From Halosimplex litoreum (lineage in GTDB: Archaea; Halobacteriota; Halobacteria; Halobacteriales; Haloarculaceae): a DNA stretch of 64,000 nucleotides. Made by a program: the position numbers and the translations under genes. The DNA lies in the NCBI RefSeq assembly GCF_016065055.1, contig NZ_CP065856.1, forward strand, positions 4,091,836 through 4,155,835, written 5' to 3'. How positions within the stretch are numbered: the first letter of the stretch is position 1; every line of letters starts with the position of its first letter. A model generated the notes under the pieces. It made no database searches, was not told the DNA's origin, and saw nothing but the letters and a program-made list of their open reading frames with translations. Below, piece by piece: positions 59,429 through 64,000 of this stretch.

Positions 59429-61818
59429 TGGTCGGAACCGTTTCACTGCCGCTCGCAGTCTCGTACTCGGTGGACGGCCTGACGGTCGGCGTCGAGCAGC
59501 TCTGGCCCCTGGCGGCGCTGCCGGTGGCGCTGGCCCTGCTGACCTATCTGGTCTTCCGCGGCGACGGCGGCGCCCGCTCGGCCTCCGCGCGGAGCCGGCG
59601 ACTGCTGTTCGCCAGCCGCCTGCTCGTCGTCACGCTGCTGGTCGTCGGCGCGATGGGGCCCTACACCGTCCAGACGCGCGAGACGCCCGGGGAGCCGCGG
59701 GTGACGTTGCTGACCGACGAGTCGGCGAGCATGGGGACGTTCCCGAACGCGACCGAAGACCTGGTGACGGGGATAGAGAACGCGGGCGTGCCGGTGACGA
59801 CCGCGACCGTCGGTAGCGGCGACGAATCGCGGCTCGGCGACGGTATCGCGGCGAACTTGCGGGAGAACGGCACCGTCGTCGTCGCCTCGGACGGGCAGGT
59901 GACCGCCGGCCGCAGCCTCGCGATCGCAGCGGAGGACGCCGACGGCCTGAACGCGACGGTCAGCGCCGTCGAACTCTCCCCCGAGCGGACCGAGCGAGCG
60001 GTGGCGGTCGCCGGCCCCTCGACCGCGAGCGTCGGGCTCCCGACCGAGTTCGTCGTCTCGCTCTCGGGCGTGGAAGTCGACGACCCGGTCCCGGTCACCG
60101 TCGAGATCGACGGCGAAGCGGTCCGGACGGATCAGCTGGCCGCCGGGGAGTCGCTGGCGGTCAACCACACGTTCGAGTCGGTCGGCGACCACCGCGTCAC
60201 TGCCAGGATCGACGGCGAGGACGTCTACGAAACCAACGACGTCTTCTACCACGACGTGCGCGTCGTCGAGAAGCCGCGGCTGCTGTACGTCGCCCAGGGG
60301 GAGTACCCGCTGCGGGGCTACCTGGGATCGCTGTACAACGTGACCAACGCCTCGTCGGTGCCCGGTAGCCTCGACGACTACGCCGCGGTCGTGGTACAGG
60401 ACACCCCCGCGGGGCAGCTGGGGAACGTCAGCGCCCTGCAGGAGCACGTCATCGACGGCGGCGGCCTCGTCACGGTGGGCGGCGAGAACGCCTACCAGCA
60501 GGGGAACTACGGGGAGTCGCCCATCGCGGCGATGCTCCCGGTGCGGATGGGCAACGCGACCGGCGGCCGGACGAACATCGTGATGCTCGTCGACATCTCG
60601 GGCAGCGCCGAGGAGGGCCTGTCGACACAGAAGGGGATCGCGCTGGACGTGCTGGACCAGCTGGGCGACCGCAACCAGGTGGGCGTCGTCGCGTTCGGCG
60701 GCGAGCCCTATCGGATCGCCGACCGCCAGCCCCTCGAGGACGCCCGCGAGGCGATCGGTGAGCGGGTCCGACGGCTCCAGACCACCCGCGGCGGCACCGA
60801 CATCGCCGTCGGGCTGCTCGGCGCGGCGGACATGCTCGGGGACAACCCCGGGACGGTCATCCTGCTGTCGGACGGCGCCGACGACGTCGAGCAGCCGGCG
60901 GCGGTCGCCAGCCAGCTGGGCCGGGAGGGCGTCCGCGTCATCACCGTCGGCGCCGGCGACCGGGTCGACGAAGGCACACTCCGGCGGATCGCCCGGGAGT
61001 CGGGCGGCTCGTACTTCGCCGCGAACGAGACCAGCCGTCTGCGCCTGCTGTTCGGTGGAGCTTCCCGACAGTTCAGCGGGCAGAACCTGACGATCGTCAG
61101 GCAGGATACGTTCATCACCTCCGGGGTACGGCTGACGGCCAGCCCCTCACAGGCCAACGACGTGTCGGTCAAGGCAGGGGCGGACTATCAGGTCGCGACC
61201 GGTGACGGCGCGCCCGCGATCGCTTCCTGGCGGTTCGGGCTCGGTCGCGTCGTCTCGCTGACCGCCTACGGGGACGACGGCGGACTGGACGGCCTGCTCG
61301 ACCGGCCGGACTCGCTGGTCCTCACGAAGTCGGTCAACTACGCCATCGGCGACCCGGCGCGCACGCAGACGGGCGTGACAGACGTGAGCGACGCCCGCGT
61401 CGGGAGTCCGGCGACGCTCACCTACCGCGGCGACGAGCGCCCGACCGTCGAGAACGTCACTTTCCAGCAGATCGCCGACCGGACCTTCCGGGGGGAGTTC
61501 ACCCCTCGCGAGGCCGGCTATCACGACGTGCTCGACGCGACCTACGCCGCGAACTACCCGGTCGAGTACGCTCGCCTGGGCGTCGATCCCGACCTGGAGC
61601 GGCTGGTCGACGTGACCGGCGGGCGGGAGTTCGGCCCCGACGAGGGCGCTCGGATCGCCGAGCTGGCCCGCGAGCAGTCGACCCGCGTCCGCTCGGTGCG
61701 CGACGCCTGGGGCTGGATCGCACTGCTCGGTGCGCTGGTCGTCTTCTCAACCGAAGTGATCGTCCGGCGCGTTCAAGTGTATCGCGGTCGCACCTCACTC
61801 ACGAGTGGTCTCCCGTGA
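59428..61818 (+). CDS. Membrane von Willebrand A protein 2 (two DxSxS motifs)
   Basis: 796 aa with N-terminal and C-terminal helices. Two MIDAS-like DxSxS motifs occur: DESASMGTF near residue 94 and DISGSAEEGL near residue 390, the second inside a full vWA domain (VVAFGGEPYRIA, GGTDIAVGLLGAADML, LLSDGADDVEQ). Glutamine-amidotransferase-like fold sequence (VTVGGENAYQQGNYG) sits between. Ends with FGPDEGARIAELAREQS and a helix. It follows gene 1 with a 1-nt overlap. Confidence 0.82.
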   Translation: MVGTVSLPLAVSYSVDGLTVGVEQLWPLAALPVALALLTYLVFRGDGGARSASARSRRLLFASRLLVVTLLVVGAMGPYTVQTRETPGEPRVTLLTDESASMGTFPNATEDLVTGIENAGVPVTTATVGSGDESRLGDGIAANLRENGTVVVASDGQVTAGRSLAIAAEDADGLNATVSAVELSPERTERAVAVAGPSTASVGLPTEFVVSLSGVEVDDPVPVTVEIDGEAVRTDQLAAGESLAVNHTFESVGDHRVTARIDGEDVYETNDVFYHDVRVVEKPRLLYVAQGEYPLRGYLGSLYNVTNASSVPGSLDDYAAVVVQDTPAGQLGNVSALQEHVIDGGGLVTVGGENAYQQGNYGESPIAAMLPVRMGNATGGRTNIVMLVDISGSAEEGLSTQKGIALDVLDQLGDRNQVGVVAFGGEPYRIADRQPLEDAREAIGERVRRLQTTRGGTDIAVGLLGAADMLGDNPGTVILLSDGADDVEQPAAVASQLGREGVRVITVGAGDRVDEGTLRRIARESGGSYFAANETSRLRLLFGGASRQFSGQNLTIVRQDTFITSGVRLTASPSQANDVSVKAGADYQVATGDGAPAIASWRFGLGRVVSLTAYGDDGGLDGLLDRPDSLVLTKSVNYAIGDPARTQTGVTDVSDARVGSPATLTYRGDERPTVENVTFQQIADRTFRGEFTPREAGYHDVLDATYAANYPVEYARLGVDPDLERLVDVTGGREFGPDEGARIAELAREQSTRVRSVRDAWGWIALLGALVVFSTEVIVRRVQVYRGRTSLTSGLP

Positions 61819-62627
61819 GCGCAATCGGCCGACCGATCAGCCTGGGCCTGGTCGCCCTCGTCGTGCTCACCGTCGCCGGCGCGGCGGGCGCGACCGTCCT
61901 CTATCAGGACTCCGCCCAGCAACTCCGGTCACAGAACGACGCCCTCCGCAGCGAAACGGCCCAGCTGACCGACCGGCTCGACCGGACTCGCACCGAGTTG
62001 CGGACAGTGCGACAACGGCTCAACGAGACGCGTGCACAGCTGAACACCCGAACCGAAGACGTCGACCAGGTCGCCGGCACGCTCAACCGCACCGAGCGCC
62101 AGCTCAACACCACCGAGGCCCAGCTCTCGCGGACGCGTACACGACTCGCGAACGCAGAGCAGAACGTCACCCGGCTGGAACGTGACGTGAGCGACCTCGA
62201 GGACCGCCGCGACGAGCTGGAAGCGCAGGTCTCGGACCTGCGTGAGCGCCGCGACGAACTGGAGTCGACCGTCTCCGACCTGCGCAGTCGGGTCGACACC
62301 CTCGAGACGGACCTGTCGGACACCGAAGACCGCATCGACGAGCTGGAGGTGGCGCTCGCCGAACGCGACGACCGCGTCGACGCGCTCGAATCCAACGTCA
62401 CCGACCTCCGTGACGACCTCGACCGGAAGAATCGCACCATCGCGGACCTGGAGGACGACGTCGAGCGGCTGGATATCGTACTGCGGAACCGAAACGCGAC
62501 CGTTCGGACGCTCGAAGCCAGGCTCGACGACAGGAACGCCACGATTCGGGACCTGGAATCCGACCTCGACGAACTCTGTTCGGACTCGGCGAACCAGGAC
62601 GAGGCGGCCTGTGAGGGGTACGGATGA
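61815..62627 (+). CDS. Single-pass membrane coiled-coil protein
   Basis: 270 aa from a GTG start. One N-terminal helix (LGLVALVVLTVAGAAGATVL) acts as signal anchor; the remaining 230 residues are one long coiled coil with heptads and Asp/Arg-rich repeats (DVSDLEDRRDELEAQVSDLR). The C-terminus has two Cys (LCSDS and AACEGYG). GTGA overlap with the preceding stop and ATGA overlap with the following gene put it in the middle of the operon. Confidence 0.8.
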   Translation: MSAIGRPISLGLVALVVLTVAGAAGATVLYQDSAQQLRSQNDALRSETAQLTDRLDRTRTELRTVRQRLNETRAQLNTRTEDVDQVAGTLNRTERQLNTTEAQLSRTRTRLANAEQNVTRLERDVSDLEDRRDELEAQVSDLRERRDELESTVSDLRSRVDTLETDLSDTEDRIDELEVALAERDDRVDALESNVTDLRDDLDRKNRTIADLEDDVERLDIVLRNRNATVRTLEARLDDRNATIRDLESDLDELCSDSANQDEAACEGYG

Positions 62628-63589
62628 CCGACGACGGTGGCCACCGTGCGCGGATGGACGCGGCGATCGGAGCGATCCGCCGTGAGGCCTGGAAAGCGGC
62701 CGTCACGGCCGCGGCCGTCGAGGCGGCGGCGGTCTTCCTCGGCGCCAACCTCGTCCTCGCGGCGGTCGACCCGACGTGGCTCCCGGACCGGGTCCGCGTT
62801 CCGGCGAGCGCGACCGAGGCCGTCGGTTCGGCGGTCGGTCGCGACCTCGGGACCGTCGCCCTGCCGGGGTCGGCGACCGTGGCCGTCGCGGTCGGCGCGC
62901 TCGCGCTGGCGGTCGCAGTCTGGCTGTGGCTGCGCGAGCCGCTCGTCGAGCAGTTCGAGGCGGTCAACCCCGTGGTCGCCGAGAAGCTGCGGACCGCCCG
63001 GGACGCCGTCGAAGACGACGCCGACTCGCGGATGGCCCGGCGGCTCTACGACGAGGTGCTGGCCGACCTCCGGGAGAGTTCGGCGGTCGGCCTGCTGAAC
63101 GTCGGTCGACTCGGTGCGGTCGCGGTCGTGATCGTCGCGCTGAGCCTCGCGACGGTGCAGGTTGCGGTCGTCGACCTGGCGCTGTTCGACCGGCCTCAGC
63201 CAGAGACGAACGGGTCGGCGGACGAACCGACGAACTACACTGGACTGCTCGACGGCGACCGCGTCCTCGGCGACCGCGAGGAGGTGTCGGCCGGCGACGA
63301 CAACCAGACCGCCGAGATCGAGTCCTCCGGTGGTGGCCGCGACGTCGAGGAGGACCGCACCTTCCCCGACCGCGGGTCGAGCGGCGCCGACAACGGGAAC
63401 TCCGGCGGCGTCGACAGCCAGCAGGCGGCGTTCGCCGCCCCCGAGCAGGTCGAAGACGCCGACCTCGTCCGCGAGTACAACCGGCGGATCCGCGACGGGG
63501 GCGGTGCGACCGACGGCAGCGGTAACGGCGACAGCGACGACGGCGGTACCGGCGGTGGAGACGGCGGCGACGGCGTCGGCGACAGCTAA
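62624..63589 (+). CDS. Two- to three-helix membrane protein with acidic Gly-rich tail
   Basis: 321 aa. Helices near 25-50 (AAVTAAAVEAAAVFLGANLVLAAV), 85-105 (VAVGALALAVAVWLWL) and 165-190 (VGRLGAVAVVIVALSLATVQVAV). The region between the last two is a soluble helix (VVAEKLRTARDAVEDDADSRMARRLYDEVLADL). The C-terminal 120 residues are Gly/Asp/Ser-rich, with a basic element VREYNRRIRDGGG. Not recognised. ATGA overlap with the coiled-coil gene. Confidence 0.7.
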   Translation: MTDDGGHRARMDAAIGAIRREAWKAAVTAAAVEAAAVFLGANLVLAAVDPTWLPDRVRVPASATEAVGSAVGRDLGTVALPGSATVAVAVGALALAVAVWLWLREPLVEQFEAVNPVVAEKLRTARDAVEDDADSRMARRLYDEVLADLRESSAVGLLNVGRLGAVAVVIVALSLATVQVAVVDLALFDRPQPETNGSADEPTNYTGLLDGDRVLGDREEVSAGDDNQTAEIESSGGGRDVEEDRTFPDRGSSGADNGNSGGVDSQQAAFAAPEQVEDADLVREYNRRIRDGGGATDGSGNGDSDDGGTGGGDGGDGVGDS

Positions 63590-63612
63590 CGGTCGATCCC
63601 AACCTCCAACCT

Positions 63613-64000
63613 ATGCAAGACGAATCCGACACGGACGACGTGGACGCACTGCAAGCGAAACTCGCAGCGGCCCGCGAGGAGGTCGGCGAGCGCATCGTCG
63701 GCCAGGACGAGGTGCTCGAAGGGCTGTTCGTGTGTATCCTCGCCGACGGCAACGCCTTGCTCGAATCGAACCCCGGGCTGGGCAAGACGACGATGGTCCG
63801 CACCGTCGCCGAAGTGACCGACCTGGCCTTCTCGCGGGTGCAGAACACCCCCGACCTGATGCCCTCGGACATCACCGGCACCGAGATCATCCGCGAGACC
63901 GACGACGGCCGCGAGTTCGTCTTCGAGAAGGGACCGGTCTTCGCCAACGTCGTCCTCGCCGACGAGATCAACCGGGCGACCCCGAAGACCCAGGCCGCAC
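63613..64000 (+). CDS. MoxR-type AAA+ ATPase, 3' end cut by the window
   Basis: First 129 codons of a MoxR AAA+ ATPase, starting at ATG 63613, 24 nt after the preceding stop. The nucleotide-binding sequence is LLESNPGLGKTTMVRTVAEV and the Walker B VVLADEINRATPKTQAA is seen just before the edge. Where the P-loop consensus has a first Gly the sequence has Ser (SNPGLGKT). MoxR ATPases partner with vWA proteins, and two such genes lie upstream in the same operon. Confidence 0.9.
   Translation, partial: MQDESDTDDVDALQAKLAAAREEVGERIVGQDEVLEGLFVCILADGNALLESNPGLGKTTMVRTVAEVTDLAFSRVQNTPDLMPSDITGTEIIRETDDGREFVFEKGPVFANVVLADEINRATPKTQAA

Noticed and set aside
1-64000. tRNA and rRNA genes
   Set aside because: Looking for GGTTCNANNCC arms and acceptor stems gave no convincing cloverleaf; none is reported. 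A covariance search would settle this.

Overview
The window is a chromosomal segment of an extremely halophilic archaeon (class Halobacteria). The evidence is high GC, strongly acidic proteomes, Tat-type lipoprotein signals (RR followed by an LxAGC-like lipobox), TATA boxes 25-30 nt upstream of start codons (leaderless transcripts), and haloarchaeal families such as HalX response regulators, FilR1-type regulators, a GINS subunit next to the primase small subunit, dodecin, and RtcB with archease. I cannot assign a genus from sequence alone. About 64 genes are supported, almost all core-type. The last one (MoxR) runs off the right edge. I saw no rRNA, tRNA or CRISPR array.

Layout. 0-9 kb: HtrA-like Tat lipoprotein protease; GINS and primase small subunit (replication operon); acetyltransferase; DUF502 membrane protein overlapping archease; DoxX-type membrane protein; a 589-nt non-coding, hairpin-rich stretch; RNA ligase RtcB. 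9-23 kb: a pilin, an eIF2B-like protein, PAC2 protein, MscS channel, UspA, 5'-nucleotidase, small zinc-ribbon and conserved proteins, two membrane proteins, dodecin, an A-type Fe-S carrier, GNAT, HisD, a membrane-tethered winged-helix regulator, a membrane-anchored J-domain protein and a CPBP protease. 23-27.6 kb is the accessory part: cupin and FilR1-type regulator, then two toxin-antitoxin modules (wHTH/PemK-MazF and UPF0175/DUF3368-PIN) separated and bracketed by three same-orientation copies of a roughly 25-37 nt palindromic repeat, followed by an array of short hairpins and an iron-type operator.

27.6-39 kb: GMC oxidoreductase, CopD-like membrane protein, HisC-adenylate kinase-CDP-alcohol phosphatidyltransferase, a micro-operon of three tiny proteins behind repeated ACTTTCAC motifs, a 320-nt MITE-like inverted-repeat element, a Thr/Pro-rich pilin, DNA polymerase IV, an FAH-family enzyme, MFS transporter and CAP-domain protein. 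39-57 kb: HerA/DUF87-type ATPase, acetyltransferase, second MFS, thioredoxin, triosephosphate isomerase, HalX response regulator, aMBF1-like factor, aldo/keto reductase, a complete thiamine-type ABC transporter followed by a DUF62 SAM-hydroxide enzyme, helix-hairpin-helix protein, metallo-beta-lactamase exonuclease-like protein, methyltransferase, secreted nuclease and alcohol dehydrogenase. 57.6-64 kb: a tightly overlapping operon of two membrane von Willebrand A proteins, a membrane coiled-coil protein, a membrane protein and MoxR.

The most noteworthy signals beyond ordinary genes are (i) the repeat-bounded toxin-antitoxin cassettes at 25.45-27.2 kb, (ii) the adjacent hairpin array with covarying stem positions, (iii) an inverted dispersed non-coding repeat shared by 3.6 kb and 7.4 kb, and (iv) the 33.2-33.5 kb hairpin element carrying an orphan TATA box.
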